Shown here one piece after another: positions 12,607-24,720 of a stretch of 64,000 bases of DNA. Below the pieces are notes generated by a model. The model ran no database searches and had not been told where the DNA came from. It saw only the letters and a list, made by a program, of their open reading frames with translations. Every line of letters starts with the position of its first letter. Position 1 is the first letter of the stretch. The stretch is from the NCBI GenBank assembly GCA_039111635.1, contig JBCAQO010000011.1, positions 868,001-932,000 on the forward strand. Reading direction: 5' to 3'. Both the position numbers and the translations under genes were made by a program. This DNA comes from Heterobasidion occidentale. Its lineage: Eukaryota; Basidiomycota; Agaricomycetes; Russulales; Bondarzewiaceae.

Positions 12607-13137
12607 GCGATCGCGTTTTTTTTTCACTGTGTACCATCGACAGAAATGCTAAATGAATATTGCCTATCGATCTCGACGCCTCTGCTCGATGATAGCTTGT
12701 GAGTCCAAGCTTCATCGCTTCTAGCATGACTATCGCTGATGCCGTTTCTTGTCTAGGATTCATTAGCGAGCGTTATAGACCTAGCGCCGCTAATCTTGCA
12801 TCGATATACGATAATTGTAGCTTGCGCGTGTTCATGTTGGTTGCTCATAAAGGAGGCGACCTCAGCTGTATCATACTACTGACGTGTAATATTTCTTGTT
12901 CATTCGGGACATCCTCACCATTGCCCACTATCTATTCACACTCTTGTGTAGCTCGGGGACTCGACCAGGAGGCTAGCATACTAACATTTTCTCATCACAT
13001 ATTCCTCTGATTGTCTCGCGCTCGTCAATCTGATATCCGCTACAAACTCCTCACAGAATGTAGACCCAAATATAGGGTGTGTAAGTCCGTCGAATTCAAG
13101 TCCATCCACCTATCTGCTATGGCCTGTAAGGATCTCT
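12607..13137. other. convergent 3' flanks, no gene supported
   Basis: Between the convergent zinc transporter and the Egh16-like gene. A 103-codon frame at 12699-13010 has no recognisable content. Possible 3' exon of the ZIP gene up to 12702. Confidence 0.4.
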
Positions 13138-14295
13138 CTAAGCATCAATCCAATATCCCGCTCTCTTGCCAGCGACCCGCGAGATGATGACACGCTTCGC
13201 GTTCTTCGCCGCCTTCTCCTGCTTCGTCGCGGCCGCCGTTAGCCCGCTGGCAGAGACATTGCTGTCGGCAGATGGGGCAGCCACGGCGCCTGACTGGACT
13301 GCGGCGGGTTCCACAACAGCAGAAGCAGTGGCCAGCGCGTCGCTACCAGCTGCGCTGGAGGCAACCACGCCGGCGGCAGAACCAGCAGGCGCAGCGGCGG
13401 TGGAATTCGAAGTGGATGCGGCACCAGCTGTGGTACCAGCAACCGCAGCGGGCGCGGAATCTGCACTAGCTACGGCGACGCATGAACCGAAGGGACCCAC
13501 AGGATTGCGGCAGCGGACGATGCACGCATCGCCGTTGGGGCCACCTGCGCACGCCACGCCACTGTAGATGATGCCCATTGAGTATCTGAAGGGTCACGGA
13601 GAGATCAGCGGGATGCTTACGCTGGCATCTGGACCTCGAGCGGGAAATCTTGAGCCTTGGCCTGGCTGCGCCCGTTCCTGCCTGGGACTTGGGTGGTCAC
13701 AGTTGCAGCCACGAATGTGTTGCCACCGTCGGCAGATACATCGCATGTGTAGGGTCTGTAGTTTTCATGCAAGTGAGCTGTGAAGAAAAACAGTCGTGAA
13801 CAGACACACCCTGCGCCATCTCCGTTCACTTGGTGGAGTGTCATCGAGACAGTCCCGTCGGCAGATGCGGTCGGGAGACCGGCAGCAGACGCAGCTGCGA
13901 CGGTGTTACAATTAAATTAGCATGCACGTATACGACGAAAGAGGGGAAGAGAAGTACCAGCAAGTTGCGCAGCGACATCGTTGTTTCCACCCGCTTTGGT
14001 ACGGCCACAGACACCGACTTTTCCCGAAGCAATTTCTTTATTCTTGATAACAGAAGTATCTTGTTCGAACGGATTCGCTTTCGAGCCATCGCGAGGGGTC
14101 GTGGCGATTATCCCGAACCTAGAAATTTCAAGTCAAACTGTCAGCTCTATAATTCACTACCACAGCAAATCACGCCCACCCAGCAGCGTTCACGCCGTTA
14201 GCTCCAGTGACCGCGGTGATTGTGCCGTGCGCGCTCGCTCGACTGACAAGAGACGCCGCAACAGCAACAGATACAAGGAGAGCGTTGAACAACAT
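13138..14295 (-). CDS. secreted Egh16/gEgh16-like protein with Ala-rich tail
   Basis: The start at 14295 gives MLFNALLVSVAVAASLVSRASA, a clear signal peptide ending before HGTITAVTGANG. That His-after-cleavage start and the next block (FGIIATTPRDG, NPFEQDTSVIKNKEIASGKV, GVCGRTKAGGNNDVAAQLAG) are typical of the fungal Egh16-like/DUF3129 secreted family, found in saprotrophs and plant-associated fungi. Later exons give MTLHQVNGDGAG, YTCDVSADGGNTFVAATVTT and MGIIYSGVACAGGPNGDACI. Conserved cysteines are visible. The last ~100 residues are an Ala/Ser/Val-rich, probably O-glycosylated tail ending RVAGKRAGYWIDA. I see no obvious GPI site. The biochemical role of the family is unclear, and I infer cell-wall or extracellular action only. 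Confidence 0.82.
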
Positions 14296-15187
14296 TTGTG
14301 AAGCTCCGGGAAATCGTGTGGTGTTAGTTCAAAGTAGTGAACGTCCGAATAGAAGAAGAGTGACGGAGTAGCACTTGGAAGGTCCAGCCTGGCACACAAC
14401 GAAGTGTCAGACTTAAGAGCAATTGAATAGATTGTGCATAAGCATTACCAAGAGTATAAAGATTAAAGGGTTGGAGCGGTGAAGAGCGAACCGGCACTCG
14501 AGAACTGTCAAAGAAGGCAAAGGATGTGGGGGATGGTTGAAAGCGAGTTGGCTTAGCGTCTTTGCGAGACGCCTGGACTTCCTTTATACTCGTGAGGTTG
14601 ACCCTACTAGTGAGCGTATCGAACACGAAGAGAATTCAGATTGCTCCCGAAGCCAAGTGTTTTGCACAGGAATGCACTGACCTCGTGTCATGTCAACCTC
14701 AAGCCTGTCCTCGGATTACTAGAGGAGCAGGCGGAACAGAATGGAAAAGCCATAAATTTTACACGTAAATTCGCCTTCAGCATTGATAGTTCGTAGTCCT
14801 GAAACACAGGACGACACTCGCACTGATCTGATGCATGTAGGTACGGGCTTGACGGATCCGTTGTTTGCCCCGAAGCAGACCCGAGCCGTCCGAGGGATCA
14901 ACATGGAAATCGTAAGTTTGGAGACAGCTTCCGTCAAATCATTGCACCCGTTCAACAGAACATCAGATATGATGAAGAATGAGTGTTACCTGGTAACCAG
15001 TGCAGGCTCTTTACTACTGTAAAGGAGGCAAAGCACGAAACTTTGAGGTCATGAGGGTATTGATAAGAGCGCAAAGGTGCGTGCGAACATTGACAGATCT
15101 GTACTTTGAGAAGGACCATCGGCATGTCGCGACATCCTGAAATTTCAGCTTTTTGACGTTGTAGACCTCGGTACATCGTCGATGCGG
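14296..15187. other. intergenic, promoter of Egh16-like gene
   Basis: About 890 bases holding the upstream region of the minus-strand secreted-protein gene and the 3' flank of the ornithine cyclodeaminase-like gene. No further gene or RNA feature can be supported. Confidence 0.4.
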
Positions 15188-16302
15188 CTATTCGTTGTAA
15201 TCTTTGACCGTCACTCCGACACCCATTTCTTTTGCACGTTCGACAACTGCAGCCGCAATCGCAACATCCTGGGCGCCGACACCAACGGATTTAAAGATGG
15301 TGACATCTCCTACGTTCGAAAGTCGCGCGACCATTTCGTCATTCCGCTTCCACTTCCATTGCCCGTCTTCATGGCCAATTTCTTGCACGAGTTGCCCTAT
15401 CTCCACGATGTCCTTCTTTTGAATCCCGGCAGTGAGTAGCTCTCCGGCTTCGACAAGGCATGCTTCGCGTGAGTCAACGACTATGACTCCGCCACGACGC
15501 ACAAGTTCAGTGTCTATCTCATGCATCGATGGAGTATAGCTCCCGACGAGGATGAGGTGTACGCCTGGCCTGACCCACTCAGAAGGGAAGTGTGGTGTAG
15601 TTGAAGAGGTAGCCGTGCAGATTACATCCGCAGAAGTGACAGTGGCTTGCAGGTCAAACGATTCCGACGAGATAGAGGTGACGCCAATCTTGAATACTAC
15701 AGCTGGATGACGGGAGCGGAGGTGCGAAACAAGACCCGTGATACGCTCATTAAGGGAGCGATTGACGATGGTGACTTCTTTCAAGGAATGATATGTCGTG
15801 AGTAGGAGATCTACGTGAGCTTGAATCTGCTTGCCGGCGCCAAATGCAACAAGCGTTATGAATCGAGAATCGTCAGGCGGGTGAAGCAAAGCTGTAGCGA
15901 GGACAGATCCTAACATGTTTTATTCGGTATGCAGTCAGTGTGACGAACAGAAGTAGGTTACGAACCGGCTGCAGTGCGGAGTGCGGTCAAGTTGCTTGCG
16001 TTGACAATCGCCTTAGCGGCTCCCGTATCCTCATCAATAACCAATGTCGACCCAGGTAGACCACGAGAGGGACCCGTAGGAACAGATACGACCTTGATGG
16101 AAGTGCCAACTCCGGCGATTCGCGAGGGCATGAAGAGCGCGCGGAATTTGGACATCTCAATCCCAGACCGCTGGGGGGTGACGATGTTCTTGTTAGCAGA
16201 GATATAGAAGAAGACTTCGGCCATTAGATTCTGCAGTGTTTCGGAAGTCAAGGCGGATGTTACTCTGTCCACGTCTGGACCCGAAAGTACCAAGAGCGAC
16301 AT
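15188..16302 (-). CDS. ornithine cyclodeaminase / mu-crystallin family protein
   Basis: An NAD(P)-dependent enzyme family whose members deaminate ornithine to proline or reduce cyclic imines. The start MSLLVLSGPDVDRVT at 16302 leads into the substrate-binding part (FRALFMPSRIAGVGTSIKVV, GLPGSTLVIDEDTGAAKAI, NLTALRTAAGS). One intron at about 15910-15965 joins to VLATALLHPPDDSRFITLVA, then FGAGKQIQAHVDLLL as the dinucleotide-binding GxGxQ loop, VICTATSSTTPHFPSEWV and HLILVGSYTPSMHEIDTEL. It ends GVTVKDYNE with TAG at 15188. About 350 residues, slightly long for the family but complete. Actual substrate unknown. It could be a ketimine reductase or an amino-acid dehydrogenase-like member. Confidence 0.85.
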
Positions 16303-16811
16303 GAATAGAAAGGGCGATGTGCTGCGATGTGAAGCTGACAATCAGAGCGATAATGAACTTGAGATGAGGCTAGTATAATCCGAGCAGTTGCGGATTCAGC
16401 GCATTTGCTCTTAGGTAGAAAAGGGCACTTACTTACCCGCTTTTCTTCCTGATTGAGTGCTCAGAATATATTGAGAGTATGGCAAGCACCTACCACGCAG
16501 ATTTTTAGGGAATACGAGATCCTACTGAAAATATGTGGCGGCCAGAAAGCCAGCAGAATCCAACAACGATGAGTGGAAGTAAGAGCTAAGGACCGTTGTC
16601 TGACTCAGAGCCGACGATATGAAGATAAGATGGTGATAAGATGCATCTGTACGTAAAGATAAGATAAGACTGCCCTCCAATAGAAAACGAGACAAGTGCC
16701 GAGTGGACATTGAACAATGCTTTGTGGAACGGAGGGACCGCATCTCGAGTACAGCTTCAAATTTTTTTATGAAATAACGACAGTTTTAGTTCCAGGAAAG
16801 TACGTTAAAAT
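16303..16811. other. intergenic
   Basis: About 510 bases between two minus-strand genes: the promoter of the ornithine cyclodeaminase-like gene and the 3' flank of DPH2. An AT-rich patch with GATAAG repeats (16620-16670) could bind GATA factors, but this is weak. Confidence 0.35.
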
Positions 16812-18874
16812 TCATCCTCCTTGCCCATCCTCAGATGAATGGTGATCGTCCGTATAACCCCTCGCGATACCTGAGCGCCCCTGTTCAAGTACACTCGGCG
16901 CGTCTATGCCAACACGGGTCTCGAGTCCGCGGAAAGTCCTTGACTGTAGAAACTCGCCTATCGTTCACAAACCCAGTCAGCTGCTTCCAAATGATGAACG
17001 GGGGATCGAACTGACCTGCAGCGCTGTCTTTTAAGGTTGCGACGGTGTTGTCTTGATTGCGCAGGATGACGGCAGATGAATTCTCAATAGCACCTGGCTG
17101 CGTGTGGTCGTCTGAGTATTTCGATGAGCGAAAGTATGTGGCATCAGAGCCAATCGATACATACCACCATAGCGCTTGGCATGGCGATACTTCCCTGTGA
17201 CCAACGAGAAGACAGGTTGGTCTGGATCGTTCGTGTCAGAAACATTATCTTCTGCCATTCCATCTGCACGATCTGGGTGCGTTTGCGGATTGTCGTCTGA
17301 GTTGGATAGCAGCCGGTCAAAGTCCAAGACATATTCTCCTGTCCAGACCGGTTCAGGCTGCAATGCGATCTGCAGCTCATATGGTGTAACTATCGACCGG
17401 AAGAAATCCTGTGATGTTCTTGGTCAACAAAATCCGGGACTGAGATACAAGATGTTATTACCTTAGAATCGATGAGACTGTTCTCAGGACACGCAACCAG
17501 GACGAAGCATTCAATCTCCATGAAATTGGCAAGCTTCGCCGGATTCAGCTTGCCTACGCTGATTGTGTACGATTTTTTGTGCGCCTGCTTCAGTATCCGA
17601 CGGAGATGGGATATGAGAGGCAGATAAGAAGCTGTGAACAGGATAGATCGTCATGCAACGTTCAGCTTTGAAGGTCATCAATATTGTAATACCACCTACA
17701 AATTCCAAGAGTCCCAATGAGGATCCCAAACACGTCAGCGTCTCGAGCTTTTTGAACGACGGCATATCGTCTCATGAGGAGTTTGTTCGTGCGGAGGGAT
17801 TCGAGATGGCTTTCCCGTGTTGCAGGATCGTAGCTATGCACCTGAAGGCGTTTGAACAGAAGTTCGAAGTCAGGGCTCCAAGAAGAGAAAAAAAACAGAT
17901 AAGAACATTGGAATCGCACAGGAGTAGATGAATGCGTCATGATTAAATTGGTGAGTCCTAGGCTGGAAGGACCGACGTATAGAATTGTCACAAGACTGTG
18001 TTCTACGCCCCAAGGTTTGGAGTTGCCGTCGAGGGAATCGGACGCTGTCGCTGTGCTTGGCTCGAGCCGATCAGGCATTTTCGAATATAGTATATCTGAC
18101 TCGAGCGCCGCGCGAAGTGACGATACAATGGCCTCTTCACAAGGATGTCAAACATAAATGCAGATAATTCGACTAGGCGAACTTACCTGCCTGATGTGTA
18201 TAAGCGACGTCGTGTTTAAACAAGAAAGTCCGGCCAGGTTCCGAGGACGAGGATCTCAGTGATCGTACAAGGCTCTGAACACAGTCTGTTACATCGATAG
18301 GCTTTTTCCCAAAAACATAGATCACAGGAAGTCGGTACGTCCTGAAGCTGAGATTAACTCCGACACTCAAGAAGCCACGAAGAAAGCAGTCTGAACTTGC
18401 TCATGCATGCGTGACCGTAGTGTATTATTGCGTCGGCATCGACATGCTGGGCAGCAACCTCATCAGCACAGCAACTGTTCGCGACAATGAAAAGGTCAGA
18501 GACGATTGAAACTTGCAATAGAGATGAAGCATGCCTGCCGTAAGAGGTATCTGCCAGCACATATAACTCGCGACCCTCCCCGATTTTTCGCTTTAACAAG
18601 CGGTAGATGGGCACCGAGTGTTGAAGTAGTTCATCTGGGAACTGGAGAGCTATCTGAGAGTCAACAGTAAGATCAGTTTGGGGATAATGATATGTTCCCC
18701 TACTCGTTTGTAATCGCCGGATATAATTTCCTCGGATGTGCGATTGATTTCATAGTACTCGGCAAGCTCAGATTTGGGTATGTGCCCCGCAACCTGCACT
18801 TCCGAAGAATCCAGAACGACGGGGCGCGAGATGACCTCCTCTCCTGAAGACGAAAAGGGGTGGCTTTCCGTCAT
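16812..18874 (-). CDS. DPH2: Dph2, diphthamide biosynthesis subunit
   Basis: Partner of Dph1 in the radical 3-amino-3-carboxypropyl transfer to the histidine of elongation factor 2. The start at 18874 ([13 protein letters not shown]) precedes [12 protein letters not shown] and then [32 protein letters not shown] is followed, across a GC-AG intron (18475-18534), by [20 protein letters not shown] and GHACMSK. This restores the family block with its cluster-region cysteine. Later parts include [59 protein letters not shown] and DFDRLLSN. A 58-base intron after KDSAAG gives [20 protein letters not shown] then [15 protein letters not shown], the diagnostic C-terminus, with TGA at 16812. About eight exons. 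High confidence in identity, moderate in the small exon joins of 17.5-18.2 kb. Confidence 0.9.
18475..18534 (-). other. GC-AG intron in DPH2
   Basis: The minus-strand donor is AG|GCATGC and the acceptor AACAG. Only this join gives the conserved TSYG-SCCADEV string in one frame. There is no GT donor that does so. Confidence 0.7.
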
Positions 18875-19387
18875 TTGTCGCTAAGTCAGATGTTCGTAGC
18901 TGGAAAACGAGGACAAAGTGAACGGGTGGAAATGTACGAGAGAAAGCAAAGAGAGGGGCACAGAGCTGTTCTGGGTGCACGATGGGGAGTGGCTGACAAA
19001 TCCTGCTTTGCAAACTCTTCCTCTCCCTCTAATTCCTAGTGACTAACCGCTCGTAGTCCTTTGTATTCGCGCCTTCCTCTTTGCCAATCAAAAAGCAACG
19101 TCGCTACAATTACCATGTAACTTTTTTCACACGTTAGCCTTCTCTGTCTAGCTCCGAGGCATGCATATTCCGTTCACGACAAACACGTGTCGTCGGGGCA
19201 CTCGGATCCCTCATGTTCTATATGCACCTATGTTGCGTGGAGCGAAGCACGGTCCGAGACGCCCATTTGTCCAACACGCTGTTAAAGCTGGCAGGTGTAG
19301 GTTAATTTTAGAAACCACAGCTCATCGCTCATCGGCCGAACCTGAACAAGCAGCACGTCTCGTTGTTGGTCTTCATCCCTCTTCCCC
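18875..19387. other. divergent promoter region, DPH2 / GH5
   Basis: About 510 bases between head-to-head genes. Contains presumed promoters for both. No distinct element stands out. Confidence 0.4.
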
Positions 19388-21250
19388 ATGCGTTGCGGCT
19401 TTGCAGCTCTGGTGCTTGGAGCCGGGTTGATATCGCTGGAGTATCATGGTGTCGCAGCTGCTCAACAATGCCGGTTGCAAATATCAGCAAACACCAATGG
19501 CGGAAGCTCAGGCATACCGTTGTCGCCGTCGGTAAGCGCAACGGAGGCAAGTAGTACCACAAGTACCTCCCCAAGTAGCAGTCCCTCTGCTCTCCCCCCA
19601 TTTCAGTACGGGAAGGTGCCGGTAAGGGGAGTGAACCTGTGAGCTTAATTTCAAATGAATCACTTCGAAATCAGCTAAACGCTCAAAACCGTCCCTAGGG
19701 GGGGATGGTTCGTACTGGAGGTAGGCGGTCTCTGCTTGTGCATCCTCTTTACTAACTACATACACCGTCGAAGCCTTGGATAACGCCTAGCATATTCAAC
19801 AATACCAACAATACCGCCATTGTCGATGAGTACACATTTGGCCAGTACCTAGAAGGAAATGTTGCACTTCAGATCCTGCGAGATCATTGGAACACATGGA
19901 TAACCGAGTCCGATTTCATTGCCATTAATGCAGCAGGCTTGACCCATGTTCGGTAAGAGAATTGTCATATCTGCATCAATGCCTCATTTTTCAATGACAT
20001 CCGACCCTGTAGGATACCCGTTGGATACTGGTCCGTTCCCACAGGAGTCTCTGTTGCGCCGTACATCCCGGGCGCATGGCCTTATCTCTTGCGCGCTCTC
20101 CAGTGGGCTCAGAAACATTCGATCTATGTGATCCTCGACCTCCACGGTGCGCCAGGTTCTCAGAATGGATACGATAACTCTGGGCAGCGGACTAGCAACC
20201 CAGTTTGGGGGGTGAATCCTGCCAATGTGACGCGTACACTAAACGTGTTGAGCGTCATCGCCAGCGAAGTTGGAGGAATGGTCGATATCATTGAGTTGCT
20301 GAACGAGGCTGCGGGATTTACTGGCGGGAGTTGGCCTGCGACTATAAGAAGCTTCTGGCAGGATGGGTATGCTGTGGTGCGAAATGCGACGGGAACAAAT
20401 GTGAAGGTGATGATTGGAGATGCATTTTTGGGTGTCCAAGTATGTACATCCTGCGTCGAATATGGGTAGCGTGACTGATCGGATGTTGCAGAGCTGGACG
20501 GACTTCTTGACTTATCCGAGTGCGCAGGGTGTTCTCATGGATTATGTATGTTTTCGATGTCATCCGTCATTTATATACTGGAACAACCGACTCCACATCA
20601 GCATGACTATCAAATATTCAGTGTCCCAGAACTTTCTCGCTCACAAGATCAACATGTCGCGGTAAACATCTACCCCTACGTTTCTCTATGATGTTTGTTC
20701 AGTTCATGATGCATGATAGTTCGCGTGCACTCTTCTTCCGGGTCTTCAATCATTCGCAAATTCCAACCTTTGGACCTTGACGGGCGAATGGTCGACGGCT
20801 ATCACCGATTGTGCGTTGTGGCTCAACGGACGCGGGGTCGGCTCCCGCTGGGACGGGACGTACGACAGCACACCGGCACTGGGATCGTGCAACGGGTTCA
20901 CTGGTGACTCGTCGAGCTTTTCTAGTTCCTATAAGACTTTCCTCCGCAAGTGAGTATCTCATCACTGGACAGTCGATTGACTGAGGCATTGACACAATGC
21001 ACTGGTACAGATACTGGGAGGTTCAGGTAGAGATCGGAGAGAGTTTACAGGGATGGGCATATTGGACGTGGAAGGTGGGCCCCGCCTGCTTTGTTACAAG
21101 CAATTCGAGCTCATGAACTGCCCTGCTGATCAGGCAGAGAACGCTGACGAATGGAGTTACCAGAAAGGCCTTGAAGGGAGTTGGATCCCGATGGATCCTT
21201 CTGACAGGTTATACCCGGGCATATGCAGGGGGAACAGCACGGGAGATTGA
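19388..21250 (+). CDS. GH5 exo-beta-1,3-glucanase (glucan 1,3-beta-glucosidase)
   Basis: A secreted cell-wall enzyme releasing glucose from beta-1,3-glucan. The start [20 protein letters not shown] at 19388 is a signal peptide. A Ser/Thr-rich linker precedes [15 protein letters not shown], spliced to [17 protein letters not shown], the standard opening of the barrel. [34 protein letters not shown] and [12 protein letters not shown] follow. The acid/base Glu lies in [10 protein letters not shown], where most relatives have NEP. The nucleophile is in [20 protein letters not shown]. The aromatic WAYWTWKAENADEW near the end closes the active site. Stop TGA at 21248. About seven exons, including small ones near 20.45-20.75 kb. 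Length of about 470 residues suits subfamily GH5_9. The Pro-to-Ala change is odd but next to, not in, the catalytic pair. Confidence 0.88.
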
Positions 21251-21496
21251 TCACTTGAACAATTTTCTCTGGTTTAGAGTGTACTCGATAGATTTTTATT
21301 TCGGGATCATTCCCTGTATTATTCATGGCATTTGGATCTGTATGCTCTGGTACTCAATATTGCGCACTGAGCACTGATCAGCGCGCTGAACATGGACGTC
21401 GCAATTGTGATGATGTCACGGGTATTAGCTAAGCTGCCAGCTAGAGCACGAACGGTTTGCCGTCCGCGCAAGTGCCAGCTTCAATTCCCATCTCCC

Positions 21497-23860
21497 ATGT
21501 CTTCAGACGACGCTCTCCTCGACCGTCTCCAGTCATTTGTCTCGGAAAACAAGCGCGGCGTGCTCATTGGCGCCGCTGCCGCTGCTGCAGTCATCGCCAT
21601 CGGCGGTGTTGCATACTACAACAGGGCGGCAGGAGGGGATGATGAGGAGAGCCTCAAGTCGGACAAGAGGAAGGACAAGAAAAAGCTCAAAAAGCAGAAG
21701 AAGTCGGTGAAGGATAAGGACGGGCCCATCTTAGAGGAGAGAAAGCCTAAGGGAACTGAAGTTTCTGACGACGGTGCGCACAATTCCCCTGACGCGCCTC
21801 TCGTTCTCTAATCCTGTCTCGCACAGACGATGTGACCTTCACTGAAGCGCAGCTTGGCTCTATGTCTGTAGAGGTGAGTCATGGCGAGTGTACGTCTCTG
21901 CCATCTGTACTCACCGTAGGATAGGATCGGGTTGCAGCCGCCGCCTCGCTCAAGCTCAAGGGAAACAACGCGTACCAGGGTCGCAAATTTGCCGTTGCCG
22001 CCGACTTCTACTCTCGCGCGATAGAGGTATCTCCTAAACCAGAACCGGTCTTCTATAGCAACCGCGCGGCATGCTACATCAATATGTCCCCCCCAAAATT
22101 CGATCTTGTTGTCGAGGACTGCGACAAAGCGCTCGCGCTTGACTCAAAGTACCTGAAGGCGCTTAACCGGCGCGCAACTGCTCTTGAAAATCTCTCCCGG
22201 TACGAGGAAGCCTTGCGAGGTGAGTTGTTCTGTACTCTCATATACTGTCGAGCTGACAGAATCCGGTGTTGCCGTAGACTACACTGCCGCTACAATTCTC
22301 GACAAGTTCCAAAACGAGGCGGCTTCTCAGGCTGTTGAACGTGTGCTCAAGAAGATGTCGGGCGAAAAGGCGACGGAGATTCTCGCTGTATGTGACAGCT
22401 ATATCTCAGCGACAACTACTGACAATATTTTGTCTCAAGTCACGGGAACCCCGTCTCCCCTCTTTCACTTTTGTGTCGGCCTATTTTGCGGCGTTCCGTC
22501 CACGTATGGGATATGATTGACTGACTTCTGTCGATTTTCGTTGATGTCTTGATGTCACTGCAGGACCACTGCCCGCTCTCCCAGAAGAGCCGTCCACTGG
22601 AGACAACACTCTCATCATGGCCTTATCGGCACTTGAGGCATCAGACTATGCTCATGCGTTGACGCTCGTCAATGAGGCTCTTGAACAAGGCATCTCATGG
22701 AATGTGGGCAGAGCGGAAGCACTCAACCTCCGCGGTACCTTCAAGTAAGCGCCCTCGATCAGCTTCACGCTTATTATGTCTGGACTGACTGATCAATTTA
22801 TGCAGGTTTTTGACAGGCGATATCAATAGCTCGAAAGAGGACTTGAACGCGTCAATCGAGCTGGTTCCCTCCTTAACGCAAAGCTGGGTCAAGATTGCTA
22901 GCGTGCACATGGAACAGAATGACCCGGTAAAGACGTTCAAATGCTTCGAGGAGGCTATCAAGCACAACCCCGATGACCCAGATATCTACTACCACCGCGG
23001 GCAAGGTATGTGGTCTCCCTTTCCTCACCGTCTTTGCTCACCATTTGTGCCTTAGTTCTCTTCATCATGAATGAGTTCCAACAGGCCGCAGAAAATTACA
23101 CCAAGTCCACTTCGCTGGATCCCGACTTCGTATTTTCGCATATCCAACTGGCGGTCGCTCAGTACAAGTCTGGGGACCTGGCAAAAAGCATGGCGACATT
23201 CCGGAGGACACTTAGGGAATTCCCTCAGAAGAGCGAGCCGCAGAACTACTAGTGGGTGTAGTTTTGTTTCTAATGCTGTGTATTGTGTCGGTCTGCTGAC
23301 GTCTTGGAACAGTGGTGAGCTTCTGTTGGACCAACAGAGATTCCAAGACGCGGTGGAAAAGTTCGATCGCGCTATCGAGCTCGAGCGGGTGAAGTACGGT
23401 GCCTTTTACTTTTCTTTTGCGAGATGAGACTGATCATTGTATCAGGACGCCAGTGAACGTCCTTCCTCTTGTGAACAAGGGTCTTGCACTGTACCAATGG
23501 AAGCAAGATAGCGGCGCCGCCGAGCGATGCTGTCTTGAAGCCTTACGAATAGATCCTGAGTGTGAGGCCGCCATTGCAACACTCGCGCAACTTAGCTTGC
23601 AGCAAGGAAAAGTTGACCAAGCAGTACAAATGTTCGAGCGGCAAACGAAGCTGGCGAGGAGCGAGCCTGAGCTGGCCAACGCGTTGACATATCAATATGT
23701 CAGTCCCTCACTCATCATTAATCTGATTTTCGCGGCCATGACAGATTGAGTGCTGACTGAACGGTGTTCTCAATAGGCTTCGTATGCCCAGCTGGAATTT
23801 ATGAAAAATTATCCGGAACTTGCGAGCCAGCTGAGCCAGCTTGCGCGGTCGATGGTCTGA
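21497..23860 (+). CDS. TOM70: Tom70, mitochondrial outer-membrane import receptor
   Basis: TPR receptor that takes Hsp70/Hsp90-bound precursors at the mitochondrial surface. I start at 21497 ([20 protein letters not shown]), not at the in-frame ATG at 21392, because it puts the single N-terminal anchor ([20 protein letters not shown]) at residues 20-40. A Lys-rich charged linker follows, as in the family. TPRs start with [20 protein letters not shown], then [14 protein letters not shown] and [20 protein letters not shown]. After the middle ([35 protein letters not shown]) the C-terminal TPRs include [32 protein letters not shown] and [11 protein letters not shown]. The last exon ends [14 protein letters not shown] and TGA at 23858. 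All exon joins hold frame. About 600 residues, normal for Tom70. Confidence 0.92.
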
Positions 23861-24720
23861 AGACCGCATACGATCCAGGGATTTTTTGCATAAATAGAGC
23901 GGTACTTATGCCAAATCGACTCCTCCCGATGTGCGTCACGATCCATAGGCCTACCATATCGGTGGTGTGGTTTTCCGATGACGGTCACTGGGTGCAGTTG
24001 AGGGCCTATTCTTGCGTTATTTGCGTCGCTCACTTTCCTATCTACTTAACGCCTACGCCATTACATTGTCCTTATAATCTTATGCCGCACGCACTTCTCA
24101 CAGGTAACATGGCGTGCTATCAGGAATAAGGTCGAGCACATACACTCAGTGAAGTCTTCCTAGACGCCCGTCGGGCCCGGGTAAGTGATCACTCACGCCG
24201 GTGATTCCTGCAAGGACCTGACAGTGCTGACGAATGTGTACCGAAGCAGACAGTCGCCTTGAGAACTGGGGATTGTGAACTTGTAGAATCATTCAGTGGT
24301 CTCCGCAACTTGCTTCAAGGTCTCAGAACGGATCTTGCGCTCGGAAAACACTTGTTCGTCTGACCTAGATCCGAGTTGAGAGCAGTTATCGAAGATCGTG
24401 TGCTTTCAATATGCCTTACACCATTACCTGAGTGGGCCGTTATCATCGAGGTCCAGCTGAAGGCGTGTGTTATTGTCGCGATTCGCACTCTGAACGAGTA
24501 TACAGTGTGCTCCGCTGACATGGCTTACTGGAAAAGGCGAAAGAGGGGTTGAAAGAAGTTGGGAGTCGTTCGGGCATACCAAACCCCCAACGCCGAAGCC
24601 GTATCAGAGCTTACTCTGCATGTTCGAAAAATATAAAATGCTTTCTGTTCTCTGCTGAGCACTCAAAACTCTGAACCTTTACGACTGTCCTACTGCAGCG
24701 ACGACATACTATCTCATACT
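23861..24720 (+). promoter_or_regulatory. intergenic with TATA-type promoter of the SDR gene
   Basis: About 860 bases. Near the right end a sequence AATATAAAATG (about 24630-24640) lies some 85 bases before the reductase ATG and is a plausible TATA element. The rest is featureless to me. Confidence 0.45.

Noticed and set aside
12699..13010. 103-codon plus-strand frame downstream of the ZIP gene
   Set aside because: No TM pattern continuing the transporter and no recognisable domain.
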